DNA of 64,000 nucleotides, taken from assembly GCF_003971235.1 (NCBI RefSeq), contig NZ_CP034661.1, positions 2,418,001 through 2,482,000 on the forward strand, given 5' to 3'. Of this stretch, positions 1 through 7,774 are shown piece after piece. Numbering within the stretch: position 1 is the stretch's first letter; every line of letters begins with the position of its first letter. The notes under the pieces are model-generated. The model worked only from the letters and a program-made list of their open reading frames with translations. It was not told where the DNA came from and did no database searches. The DNA is from Chryseobacterium aureum (lineage in GTDB: Bacteria > Bacteroidota > Bacteroidia > Flavobacteriales > Weeksellaceae). The position numbers and the translations under genes were made by a program.

Positions 1-672
1 AGCTTGCGGAAAAGGGTTATTCTTCAGGGTAAAAGTTCCCGGCCAATGGGTTGAAATGCATGCTGCACCACCAAAAACATGGGGATATTCACAAATTGCA
101 TACAATGAGATCAGCCCTCCCATGCTGCTGCCCGCAATAAAAGTATGCTTTCTGTCCTTGTGCACAGCATATTTCTTGTCTATATAAGGCTTCAGTTCTT
201 TAACAATAAATTTCAGATAATTATCAGAATTAGGGATGAAATTATTGGCAGCCCTTCCTGCAGTTCTCAGCTGGCTCCTTACCGTATCTTTTTGTACCTG
301 GGTTAGGCTTTCAAAAGGTTTTTGCGGAAAATAATCCGAGTGCCTCAATTTCTGGTCGTTCCAGATTCCTACAACGATAATATTCTGTACAGTCTTTTCC
401 TTAATCAGTTTAGCCATGGTGTCATCAACATCCCATGCCTGATGGTTCCACGTCATTTCCGGATCATACAGCATCTGCCCGTCATGCATATACAGCACAG
501 AATATTTTTTATTTGGGGAATACCCTTCCGGCAGCCATACATCTACATTTCTGGAGGAAACGTATTGAGAGCTGAAATTAATCCTTTCAATCTTTCCACT
601 GCTTACTTTTGGAAGCTGTCCAAATGATATAAAAGGAATAAGAAATAATGAAAAAATAAGCCTTATAATCAT
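1..672 (-). CDS. alpha/beta-hydrolase, putative esterase (3' end cut by window)
   Basis: Exported serine hydrolase of the putative esterase (esterase D/IroE-like) family. The frame is open for 224 codons from an ATG at 672 to the left edge, so the C-terminus is missing. Residues 1-19 form a signal peptide (IPFISFGQ, cleavage around 18/19). An N-terminal strand region with VWLPEGY and YMHDGQ is typical of the family. The nucleophile elbow GSSMG is at residues 181-185 (Ser183); the Asp and His of the triad would lie beyond the edge. It is the last visible gene of a minus-strand operon, starting 6 nt after the DUF423 gene. The substrate cannot be read from sequence; polyketide, siderophore and carbohydrate esters are all known for the family. 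Confidence 0.85.
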   Translation of the reverse strand, partial: MIIRLIFSLFLIPFISFGQLPKVSSGKIERINFSSQYVSSRNVDVWLPEGYSPNKKYSVLYMHDGQMLYDPEMTWNHQAWDVDDTMAKLIKEKTVQNIIVVGIWNDQKLRHSDYFPQKPFESLTQVQKDTVRSQLRTAGRAANNFIPNSDNYLKFIVKELKPYIDKKYAVHKDRKHTFIAGSSMGGLISLYAICEYPHVFGGAACISTHWPGTFTLKNNPFPQA

Positions 673-678
673 GGGAAT

Positions 679-1059
679 TTATTTTTTCAGAAAATAAAAA
701 ATCAGCATTCCCCAGCTTAAGATCATCATCAGCCCTCCCAGCGGAGTGACAGGTCCTAAGAATTTAAGGTTCATTCCAAGGTAATCCTGCATGCTCAGGC
801 AATAGATACTTACTGAAAATAAAAATGTTCCTGCAATCATTAAAATGGAAGTCCATTTCTCGGCAGATGTTTCAAATTTCAAAATATACCCGATGATCAG
901 CAGGAAAAAAGCTGCATACATCTGATATCTTACCCCTGTCTCAAAACTTTCCAGTCTTTCCACAGCTAATATTTTCTTTAAGGCATGCGCTCCGAATGCC
1001 CCCAGGATTACAGAAACCATTCCGTACACTGCTCCAAAAACTAAAGTAATTGTTTTCAT
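679..1059 (-). CDS. DUF423 family small membrane protein
   Basis: A 126-aa integral membrane protein of the DUF423 (YwdK/YgdD-like) family, function unknown. Four hydrophobic segments are visible, at about residues 4-22, 48-62, 69-88 and 100-124. The family hallmark GAFGAHALK is at about residues 21-29, followed by ETGVRYQMYAA. Length is normal for the family. The ATG lies one base after the stop of the upstream DUF3298-type gene, so translation is probably coupled in this operon. The esterase follows after 6 nt. Confidence 0.9.
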   Translation of the reverse strand: MKTITLVFGAVYGMVSVILGAFGAHALKKILAVERLESFETGVRYQMYAAFFLLIIGYILKFETSAEKWTSILMIAGTFLFSVSIYCLSMQDYLGMNLKFLGPVTPLGGLMMILSWGMLIFYFLKK

Positions 1060-1060
1060 T

Positions 1061-2131
1061 TTATAACTCTTCTAATTCTAGGGTTAAATATTTTTTTGTT
1101 TGATAATCCTGCCACGTTCCGATGATTTTTTTTCCTTTCAAATCGGCTTCTATTAAGGCTTTTGGTATCCATTCCTTCAATTCCTCACTATGGTAGTCAT
1201 CTTCTGTGATAGAAAAATGGTCATGAACAAATTCTCCTCTCCAATTGATCGGCTTTTTATTCTTGTCATACCAATAGGTGGCTGAAAATGAATCGTCTTC
1301 ATTGATTTCGTTAAACAAAACCGTAATGAGATATTTCCCGTCAATTTTTCCTTTGTATAATTTATTTCCAGGACCCGTTTGATCTATCTTTTCCGAGCCT
1401 GAAATTAAATTTCGCGCGTAAGGACTCCAATATTTTTCCAGTTCTTTATAGGTAAATTCAAGTTCATGGCTTCCCAGGTCATCCAATGCCCGCATCGCGT
1501 GGTTAGAACATCTTCCGGCCACGAAGGTGAGTTTATCTTTTCCAAAAAAATACCGGATCCCGTACAAAGTATGCTCTGTAAAACAGTCTTCATACATCGC
1601 AATCTGATCCTGTACTTCTTCTGATGGATTTTTTTCGGATTTTAGCTTTACGATAAAGTTATTGACTCTTTTTCTGACTTTATTTTGAATGAGACCATTG
1701 ATTGTTTTGATGCTTCCTGCCTGAAATAAATCTGAAGCATTGATAAAATTGCCTGTTCTCAGATCAAAATTCTTCCAGTCTGCAAATTCTTCCGGATACG
1801 CTCCTGAAGCTTCTCCGTGAATACCTATTGACAAAATATTTTTAGGGGTTTCCAATTTCTCCCAATCATAAAAATAAACATAATTGGAATAAGAATTCGT
1901 AGCTGTGGAGGCCAGTTTAAAAGGATTTCCCCCGGAGTTCGGAATATATTCCAGTTCGTTTATCTGAAGAAATGTATTGATCTTATTGGCAACCGCAGGA
2001 TTTCCAGCGTAGGAAACAACCGGAAACACAAAGTTTTCAGATTTAGGCTGCAAATTATTTATTTTTACATCTTTCTGCTGCGAAAAACTTAACCCTGAAA
2101 TCAATAAGAAGAATACAATACTCTTTTTCAC
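1061..2131 (-). CDS. exported DUF3298/DUF4163-like protein
   Basis: A 356-aa secreted or periplasmic protein. Residues 1-18 are a type I signal peptide (FFLLISGLSFSQ); there is no lipobox Cys. The body resembles the DUF4163/DUF3298 pair seen in RsiV-like proteins: conserved Tyr/Trp-rich strands, the phrase IGIHGEASGAYPEEFADWKNFDL around residues 103-125, and a C-terminal half with the DLFQAGS and RYFFGKDKL blocks. The start is GTG, and its G is the last base of the stop codon of the preceding 55-aa gene (TAGTG). That overlap argues for this start and for translational coupling. Family assignment is by pattern and moderately certain; molecular function is unknown. Confidence 0.75.
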   Translation of the reverse strand: MKKSIVFFLLISGLSFSQQKDVKINNLQPKSENFVFPVVSYAGNPAVANKINTFLQINELEYIPNSGGNPFKLASTATNSYSNYVYFYDWEKLETPKNILSIGIHGEASGAYPEEFADWKNFDLRTGNFINASDLFQAGSIKTINGLIQNKVRKRVNNFIVKLKSEKNPSEEVQDQIAMYEDCFTEHTLYGIRYFFGKDKLTFVAGRCSNHAMRALDDLGSHELEFTYKELEKYWSPYARNLISGSEKIDQTGPGNKLYKGKIDGKYLITVLFNEINEDDSFSATYWYDKNKKPINWRGEFVHDHFSITEDDYHSEELKEWIPKALIEADLKGKKIIGTWQDYQTKKYLTLELEEL

Positions 2132-2298
2132 TATTTTGATTTTAAGTACATTAAAATGAACTTGGCAACCAGTGTAGAAATTCCAAGTATGATAAACATA
2201 TTGGCAAATTTCCTGGAACTTCTGAATCCTTCATTGTTGGTTTTCTTCAGAAAAAAACCAAAAAGCAGGAATACAATGGGCAAAATAATCTGTAACAT
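2131..2298 (-). CDS. 55-aa predicted membrane peptide, overlapping both neighbours
   Basis: A 56-codon frame encoding a hydrophobic peptide: N-terminal membrane segment LQIILPIVFLLFGFF, a basic stretch (KKTNNEGFRSSRK), and a second hydrophobic segment MFIILGISTLVAKFILMYL. Its ATG overlaps the stop of the HMG-CoA reductase gene by one base (TAATG). Its TAG overlaps the GTG of the next gene by one base (TAGTG). Such exact fits at both ends, with the two-helix topology, strongly suggest a translated gene filling an otherwise unexplained 165-nt space in the operon. I recognise no family; a role at the membrane is only inferred. Confidence 0.75.
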   Translation of the reverse strand: MLQIILPIVFLLFGFFLKKTNNEGFRSSRKFANMFIILGISTLVAKFILMYLKSK

Positions 2299-3626
2299 TA
2301 GTTTCCTCTCATTCTGTTAAATTCATTAATTACCTCATGATGGCTCACCGTTTTATCTTTAAAATACGTCACAAAGTGCTGTTTTTCTTCTTCGGTTGCC
2401 CCCAGTTGGTTCAGAATATTCAGCAAGTGCATTTTCATATGCCCTTTCTGAATTCCTGTAGTAACTAAAGAACGCAATGCTCCAAAATTCTGTGCAAGAC
2501 CGGAAACAGCAAGAATGCTCATGAGTTCATGAGCGGAAGGTTTTCCGAGAAGCGCCAGAGAGAATTTTACCAAAGGGTGAAGGTTCGTAAGCCCTCCTAC
2601 TACTCCTACGGAAATTGGAAGATCTATCCAGAATCTGAACACACCGTTATCTGTAGTACAGTGGGTCAAAGATCTGTATTGTCCGTCTCTTGCAGCGTAA
2701 GCATGGGCACAGGCTTCTGTAGCTCTGAAGTCATTCCCGGTAGCAATTACAACGGCATCTACTCCGTTCATGACTCCTTTATTGTGGGTCGTAGCGCGGT
2801 AAGGTTCAATTTCTGCAATGGTAACGGCCTGCTTAAATTTAGAAGCAAATTCTTCAGGAGAAATTCCGCTGTCATCTTTAAGGTCTTCCATTTTACAGGA
2901 AACCTCAGCTCTTACAATACAGTCAGGGGTATAATTAGAAAGAATATTCATCACAATCTGCAATGAATTCTTTTCTTCCTGTGTAAAATCTTCACTGATA
3001 GCAACTTCCTGTTTCAGGGTTTTTCCAAACTGTTCAAGACAGGAGTTGATAAAGTTCGCTCCCATTGAATCTACGGTATCAAAGCTTGCTTTCAGCTGAT
3101 AATAGTTGGACATTTCCGCCGTTTTATCCACCAGGCTGATATTAAGAATACCTCCGCCGCGTTTTCTCATGTTGGATGTAATATCCTCAGTGGTTTCAAA
3201 TAATTTTTTCTTCAAACTGAAATTAAAGAAATGTAATAATTTGTGGGGTTCTACATTAAAAATAAAATGGGTGTGTCCCAGCTTTTCTGTATTAATAATA
3301 GTAGTTTTAAAACCTCCTTTATCGATCCAGAATTTTGCAGCTTTGGAAGCGGCTGCTACTACTGAACTTTCTTCAACAGCCATTGGAAGGGCCAATAGCT
3401 TTCCATCGATCAGAAAGTTCGGAGCAATTCCGTAGGGCATATAAAAATTGGAGATGGTATTCTCAGAAAATTCTTCGTGAAGTTTCTGAAGATCTGCATT
3501 ATCATTCCAGTATTGTTTTAATATATTTTGATATTCCTGGTTTCCTTCAAGATATTCGTTTACGAGCCATTCGATTTTCCCTTGTTTTGGAAGCTTGGAA
3601 AAACCTTCGATAGGTTTATGATTCAT
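2298..3626 (-). CDS. mvaA: hydroxymethylglutaryl-CoA reductase, class II
   Basis: Interconverts HMG-CoA and mevalonate, a committed step of the mevalonate route to isoprenoids in flavobacteria (cytosolic). The 442-aa length fits class II bacterial enzymes. Visible motifs: EESSVVAAASKAAKFW from residue 85 (Glu85 in the place of the catalytic Glu), SMGANFIN, THNKGVMNGVDAVVIATGNDFRA carrying the catalytic Lys and Asp, VGVVGGLTNLHP, and GHMKMH near the C-terminus supplying the catalytic His. It heads a minus-strand operon with a membrane peptide, an exported protein, a DUF423 protein and an esterase. Cofactor preference (NADH or NADPH) cannot be decided by eye. The radical SAM gene is transcribed divergently. 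Confidence 0.95.
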   Translation of the reverse strand: MNHKPIEGFSKLPKQGKIEWLVNEYLEGNQEYQNILKQYWNDNADLQKLHEEFSENTISNFYMPYGIAPNFLIDGKLLALPMAVEESSVVAAASKAAKFWIDKGGFKTTIINTEKLGHTHFIFNVEPHKLLHFFNFSLKKKLFETTEDITSNMRKRGGGILNISLVDKTAEMSNYYQLKASFDTVDSMGANFINSCLEQFGKTLKQEVAISEDFTQEEKNSLQIVMNILSNYTPDCIVRAEVSCKMEDLKDDSGISPEEFASKFKQAVTIAEIEPYRATTHNKGVMNGVDAVVIATGNDFRATEACAHAYAARDGQYRSLTHCTTDNGVFRFWIDLPISVGVVGGLTNLHPLVKFSLALLGKPSAHELMSILAVSGLAQNFGALRSLVTTGIQKGHMKMHLLNILNQLGATEEEKQHFVTYFKDKTVSHHEVINEFNRMRGN

Positions 3627-3700
3627 GATATAAACTTTAATGAGCCGTAAATATAATGATTTTGAGACTCTTTTTTGTTGATAACTTCTATGAAAAAAGA

Positions 3701-3731
3701 TTGATATTTATCAATTTTGGAACTAAATTTG
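3701..3731 (+). promoter_or_regulatory. Bacteroidota-type promoter for the radical SAM gene
   Basis: TTG at 3701-3703, a 20-nt spacer, then TAAATTTG at 3724-3731. This is close to the TTG-N19-TAnnTTTG consensus of the primary sigma factor in Bacteroidota. The expected transcript would start near 3738, about 45 nt before the ATG at 3782. This rules out the more upstream in-frame starts. Confidence 0.6.
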
Positions 3732-3781
3732 AACAATATTATAGTACATTTACGATACAAAATAGATCAATTATTAAAAAT

Positions 3782-5041
3782 ATGAATTTTGACCGCCTTA
3801 AAGAAAAGCTCGAAATCCTGGCTGATGCTGCGAAATATGATGTTTCCTGCTCATCAAGCGGAGGCACGAGAAAGAATAAAAAGGGAGCTTTAGGAGACAG
3901 TTCTGCAAGCGGGATCTGCCATACCTATACAGAAGACGGAAGATGTGTTTCTCTGCTCAAAATTCTACTGACCAATCATTGTATATATGATTGTGCTTAC
4001 TGTGTTTCCAGAAGTTCCAATGACATTAAAAGAGCTGCTTTTACGGTAGATGAAGTAGTAGACCTTACCATCAATTTTTACCGCAGGAATTATATTGAAG
4101 GATTATTCCTGAGTTCAGGAATATTCAAAAATGCAGATACCACCATGGAGCGACTGGTGAGAGTGGCCAAAAAACTTCGTTTGGAGGAGAACTTTAACGG
4201 GTATATTCATCTTAAATCTATTCCGGGAGCGAGTGATGAGCTGATGCAGGAAGCCGCTTTATATGCGGACAGATTATCTGTCAATCTTGAAATTCCTACC
4301 GAGAGCGGACTGAAATTACTGGCTCCTGAAAAAAACCGTCAGGATATGCTGAATCCCATGAAATACATTCAGAACGGGATTGCCCAGTATAAGGATGAAA
4401 AGAAAATTTTCAGGAAAGTTCCGAAATTTGCTCCGGCGGGACAATCCACCCAAATGATTGTAGGCGCAACCAATGAAAATGATTTACAGATTATCAAGGT
4501 TGCGGATCATTTCTATAAAAATTTTAATCTGAAGAGGGTATATTATTCCGGCTATGTTCCTGTTCTGGAAGATAAAAGACTGCCTTCTCTGACAACGGAA
4601 GTCCCTATGCTGCGTGAAAACAGGCTTTATCAATCTGACTGGCTGATGCGGTTTTATGGCTTTAAGGCCGAAGAAATTTTAGACCCCAATATGCCTTTTT
4701 TAGATTTGGAAGTTGATCCCAAACTGAGTTGGGCATTGAGACATCTTCATCAATTTCCTGTTAATTTACAGACGGCAGATTATCAGATGATTTTAAGAAT
4801 TCCCGGAATTGGTGTGAAAACGGCACAAAAAATTATTCAGGCCCGCCGTTTTCAGATTTTGAATATGGATCATTTAAAAAAACTGGGAGCAGCCGTTAAC
4901 CGTGCAAAATATTTCATTGATTTTGATTCGGGAAATGCTTATCTGAAATATCTGACAGACAAAAATTTCAGGAGGCTGCTGATAGGGGGAAGCTCATCCA
5001 AATTCCACAATCAGTTTTCGCAGCAGCTGACTTTATTTTAA
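3782..5041 (+). CDS. putative DNA modification/repair radical SAM protein
   Basis: A 419-aa radical SAM protein of the family annotated as putative DNA modification/repair radical SAM protein (TIGR03916 type). The [4Fe-4S] motif is CIYDCAYC, Cys67/71/74. Further N-terminal cysteines (23, 46, 55) sit in the conserved segment DVSCSSSGGTRKNKKG. The C-terminus has a helix-hairpin-helix, LRIPGIGVKTAQKII, which in other proteins contacts DNA backbone. The ATG at 3782 gives the usual family length and lies just downstream of a promoter. In most genomes the gene sits directly beside a DUF4130 (TIGR03915) gene. Here that partner is at 6705, with a surface-protein gene in between. Reaction and substrate are not known for the family. 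Confidence 0.9.
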   Translation: MNFDRLKEKLEILADAAKYDVSCSSSGGTRKNKKGALGDSSASGICHTYTEDGRCVSLLKILLTNHCIYDCAYCVSRSSNDIKRAAFTVDEVVDLTINFYRRNYIEGLFLSSGIFKNADTTMERLVRVAKKLRLEENFNGYIHLKSIPGASDELMQEAALYADRLSVNLEIPTESGLKLLAPEKNRQDMLNPMKYIQNGIAQYKDEKKIFRKVPKFAPAGQSTQMIVGATNENDLQIIKVADHFYKNFNLKRVYYSGYVPVLEDKRLPSLTTEVPMLRENRLYQSDWLMRFYGFKAEEILDPNMPFLDLEVDPKLSWALRHLHQFPVNLQTADYQMILRIPGIGVKTAQKIIQARRFQILNMDHLKKLGAAVNRAKYFIDFDSGNAYLKYLTDKNFRRLLIGGSSSKFHNQFSQQLTLF

Positions 5042-5464
5042 CAGAAAAAATAAGTTTCTTTTAAAATAGAATGATGTTTTTTTTCATCTGAAACCATTTA
5101 TAAAAGTTACCCGGTGAAATGATCTTTCACAGTATGTTTCTTTTTATAAATTTATCCTCTTGTTGAGAATTAAAACCATCATTTCGTTTTTACCTTATTA
5201 AATTCATACTTAAAATCTTTCTTTTATCTTCCAAATCCCGAATCTGATGCAAACAGATTTATAAATTCATTGAAATATTAGAGTTATTAACATTAAACAT
5301 TTAAAAATCAATAATTTAAATCAAATTATAATTATAAAATAATTTTGAAATTTGGTTATATGTTTTCTTCTTTTGGTAATTCCTGCTGATGAATTCAGGT
5401 ACATTTGCAAAACTTTTCTAAACACAAACAAGAAATGCAAATGATTTAATTAGTATCACTAAGA
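5042..5464. other. 423-nt AT-rich intergenic region
   Basis: No open frame or RNA gene was recognised between the radical SAM gene and the C1q-like gene. The only signal seen is a TAnnTTTG box near the right end (5400-5407). A short GATG-T8-CATC hairpin near 5073-5090 is too weak to call a terminator. Confidence 0.6.
5400..5407 (+). promoter_or_regulatory. TACATTTG -7 box upstream of the C1q-like gene
   Basis: Exact match to the Bacteroidota -7 consensus TAnnTTTG, 57 nt before the ATG at 5465. A TTG lies upstream, but at 24 nt rather than the usual ~19, so the -33 element is uncertain. Confidence 0.45.
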
Positions 5465-6523
5465 ATGGAAAAAAAAATCTTTATTTTAACAACGTTATTC
5501 ACCATTGGAATAATGAAATCGCAGGTCGGTATCCAAACCTCTAATCCCTCTGCAACATTAGACGTTATATCTTCAGGAAGTACCTCATCAACCAAAGCAT
5601 TAGAAATAAACAACAGCAGTGCTACAGAAATGGTAACCGTTTTAGACAACGGCAATGTAGGAATCGGAATTAATGCCCCCAACAATCCTTTAGATATTTC
5701 CAGCGGCAACAGCCAGTTTCCGATTGCTTTAAATATCCGTTCAACCACGCACGCTACCTCAAGGAGAGCAGCCCAAAAGATTGGAAACTGGTTGTTATTA
5801 CAGGATATTGACGGTAACGGTACACAAAATTTTTCTATTTACGGAGGTTCTACCGCTTCTAATATTTTTAATATCAATCCCGCAGGGAATGTAGGTATTG
5901 GTGTCAATAACCCAAGTGTTCTTCTGGATACCCGCAAAAACGGAATAGCAGACCAGATTGGAGTAGGAACCACCTCTCCCGGCAATTTAACACCGGCTAC
6001 AGCAGCTACAGCAGGTGCAGGCGCTCTTACATACAGCACTGCTTCCGGAGGCACCCTGGTATACAGTAATGGTACAAACTGGAATACATTGACTTCAAAC
6101 GTACAAAAATCGGTAGTGATAGCCTCATTACCTGCCGGATCATATAATTTTATTTCCGGTAATTTTTCCGATGTAACGGGATGGGCGGAAACAGTGGATG
6201 TAAATTCCAATTTCACCCCTTCAACCGGCATATTTATTGCCCCAAGGGCTGGTAACTATTCTATATCCTGTTCATTACTACCTATTGCTGCCTCTAATAC
6301 AGGAGGGCAGTTTGAAGTTCATGTCAATGTGAATGGTACGGATATGGCAGTCGGGCTGCAAAGTGGAAATACAACAGGAACTCCTTTTACAGGTGCAACA
6401 GTATCTACAGTTATAAAATTAAATGCCGGTGATGATGTAAGAATCAAATATTTTCATAATCTTGGCTCGAACAGGGTAAGTCATGGCAATGCTTTTAATA
6501 CCCTGTCCATTGCGGAATTGTAG
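5465..6523 (+). CDS. secreted C1q-like domain protein
   Basis: A 352-aa exported protein. Residues 1-19 are a signal peptide ending MKSQ. Repeats of the form NVGIGxNxPxxxLD appear at about residues 20-35, 65-78 and 138-155, as in phage-tail-fibre-like and adhesin stalks of flavobacteria. A spacer rich in Ala/Thr/Gly follows, then a C-terminal jelly-roll-like domain of about 135 aa containing FIAPRAGNYSISC and LNAGDDVRIKYF, the pattern of C1q/TNF-like domains. It is probably displayed at the surface or secreted. A second protein of this architecture is encoded at 35291-36229. It interrupts the usual neighbourhood of the radical SAM and DUF4130 genes. No lipobox or T9SS C-terminal domain is visible. 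Confidence 0.8.
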   Translation: MEKKIFILTTLFTIGIMKSQVGIQTSNPSATLDVISSGSTSSTKALEINNSSATEMVTVLDNGNVGIGINAPNNPLDISSGNSQFPIALNIRSTTHATSRRAAQKIGNWLLLQDIDGNGTQNFSIYGGSTASNIFNINPAGNVGIGVNNPSVLLDTRKNGIADQIGVGTTSPGNLTPATAATAGAGALTYSTASGGTLVYSNGTNWNTLTSNVQKSVVIASLPAGSYNFISGNFSDVTGWAETVDVNSNFTPSTGIFIAPRAGNYSISCSLLPIAASNTGGQFEVHVNVNGTDMAVGLQSGNTTGTPFTGATVSTVIKLNAGDDVRIKYFHNLGSNRVSHGNAFNTLSIAEL

Positions 6524-6571
6524 AAATGCTGCATGGGTCAGAAATTCAAACCCTGTGTTAATAAAACCTGG

Positions 6572-6604
6572 AAAAAGGCTGTCTCATTTTGAGACAGCCT
6601 TTTT
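6572..6604 (+). terminator. rho-independent terminator
   Basis: Perfect 15-bp stem (6572-6586 with 6590-6604), TTT loop, T-rich 3' side. Located 48 nt after the C1q-like gene. It insulates the downstream DUF4130 gene. Confidence 0.9.
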
Positions 6605-6653
6605 CCATTTGAAATAATATACTTAAAAAACTACTATAAAGTTCTAGTAATCT

Positions 6654-6661
6654 TATCTTTG
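6654..6661 (+). promoter_or_regulatory. TATCTTTG -7 box upstream of the DUF4130 gene
   Basis: Exact TAnnTTTG match 43 nt before the ATG at 6705 and downstream of a strong terminator, so the gene probably has its own promoter. No convincing -33 TTG at the right distance. Confidence 0.45.
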
Positions 6662-6704
6662 GAAAAGATTTTAGGATCATAAAGCTTAATATAATTAAAA
6701 AAAA

Positions 6705-7463
6705 ATGACAACCCTACTCTACGATGGAAGTTTTGATGGCCTTTTGACTGCCATATTTGAAGTTTTCGAATACCGTTATAATGAGGTGGAAATTGCAAAT
6801 AAAGAAAGGTTTCATCAGGAAAATATTTTTGCAGAAATTCATGAAGTCATTACACAGACAGACAAGTCTGAAAGGGTTCTGAATAAACTGGAGCAGAATA
6901 TTGGGAAGCAGGGCGTTTACAAACTTTTAAAAGTTTTTTTATCTGAAGATCCGGAGCTGGAAAACCTCATCTTATCTGCGGTAAAGCAGTCAGTAAAACA
7001 TCCGAAAGATAATATACTTGAAAATTTCGCTGATTCTGATATTTTAAAAATTTCAAAAATATGCAAATCGGTAGACCGTGAAAGACACCGGATGACAGCT
7101 TTTGTCCGTTTTGAGAAAATGCAGGATGGTGTTTTTTTCTCCAAAATAGATCCAGACTTCAATGTGCTCCCATTAATCAGAAAGCATTTTAAAGACCGGT
7201 ATCAGGATCAGAAATGGATGATCTACGACCTTCGAAGAAACTACGGTCTTCTTTATGATCTGGAAACCTGCGAATTCTTCTACCCTGACGAAAAGATTGA
7301 TATCCGTAATTATCAGCAAAAATTTCATGATGAAGAGAAAAGGTACCAGGTACTGTGGCAGCGTTATTTCACAAAAACCAATATTGTAGAAAGAAAAAAT
7401 ATAAAACTCCATATTCAGCATGTTCCGAAAAGATACTGGAAATATCTGACAGAAAAATGGTAA
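6705..7463 (+). CDS. DUF4130 family putative DNA repair protein (radical SAM partner)
   Basis: A 252-aa protein of the TIGR03915/DUF4130 family, called a probable DNA metabolism protein and normally encoded next to the radical SAM gene found here at 3782. Family features visible: N-terminal LLYDGSFDGLLTAIFEVFEY, the block DRERHRMTAFVRFEKMQDGVFFS around residues 126-148, KWMIYDLRRNYGLLYD, and the C-terminal LWQRYFTKTNIVERKN and HVPKRYWKYLTEK. The uracil-DNA-glycosylase-like domain fused to some members is absent; the protein ends right after DUF4130. It has its own promoter-like box after a terminator, so it is not co-transcribed with the radical SAM gene. Function is not experimentally known. 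Confidence 0.9.
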   Translation: MTTLLYDGSFDGLLTAIFEVFEYRYNEVEIANKERFHQENIFAEIHEVITQTDKSERVLNKLEQNIGKQGVYKLLKVFLSEDPELENLILSAVKQSVKHPKDNILENFADSDILKISKICKSVDRERHRMTAFVRFEKMQDGVFFSKIDPDFNVLPLIRKHFKDRYQDQKWMIYDLRRNYGLLYDLETCEFFYPDEKIDIRNYQQKFHDEEKRYQVLWQRYFTKTNIVERKNIKLHIQHVPKRYWKYLTEKW

Positions 7464-7774
7464 CCGGAATTCCATATTGTGGATAACTTTTTATTTAAGA
7501 AAAAAACAGATCATTACAAGCTCAATGGCAAAGCATAATATTTAAATCACTCATTTAAAGGTAGATATAATTCACATCAATCAAAAACCCATATTGTGGA
7601 TAACTTTTTTCAGTTAACATACCGTTAATATAAGGATTTTTATCCCCCTGTTTTTTCTGGCAAATTGAGCCGATTATTTCCTACAAAGCATTTCCGATAA
7701 TCATGTAAGAACATGAAAATCTATGGTATATACCATAAATTACCACTTCTATATTTTCCCTTTGTGGATAACTA
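7464..7774. other. DnaA-box cluster, candidate replication origin or DnaA-binding region
   Basis: A non-coding gap with three perfect DnaA boxes in the same orientation (TGTGGATAA on the plus strand, the complement of TTATCCACA) at 7478-7486, 7595-7603 and 7763-7771. The first two lie in a 21-nt exact direct repeat (7472-7492 and 7589-7609). An AT-rich stretch lies between them (7493-7580). A perfect 16-nt palindrome TATGGTATATACCATA occupies 7722-7737. Such clustering is the signature of oriC or of a DnaA-regulatory site. dnaA itself is not in the window. Confidence 0.55.

Noticed and set aside
322..627. 101-codon plus-strand frame
   Set aside because: Antisense to the esterase, whose frame runs open from 672 to the edge with a signal peptide and GSSMG.
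3656..3781. N-terminal extension of the radical SAM frame
   Set aside because: Contains the promoter elements at 3701-3731; the ATG at 3782 gives the family's usual N-terminus.
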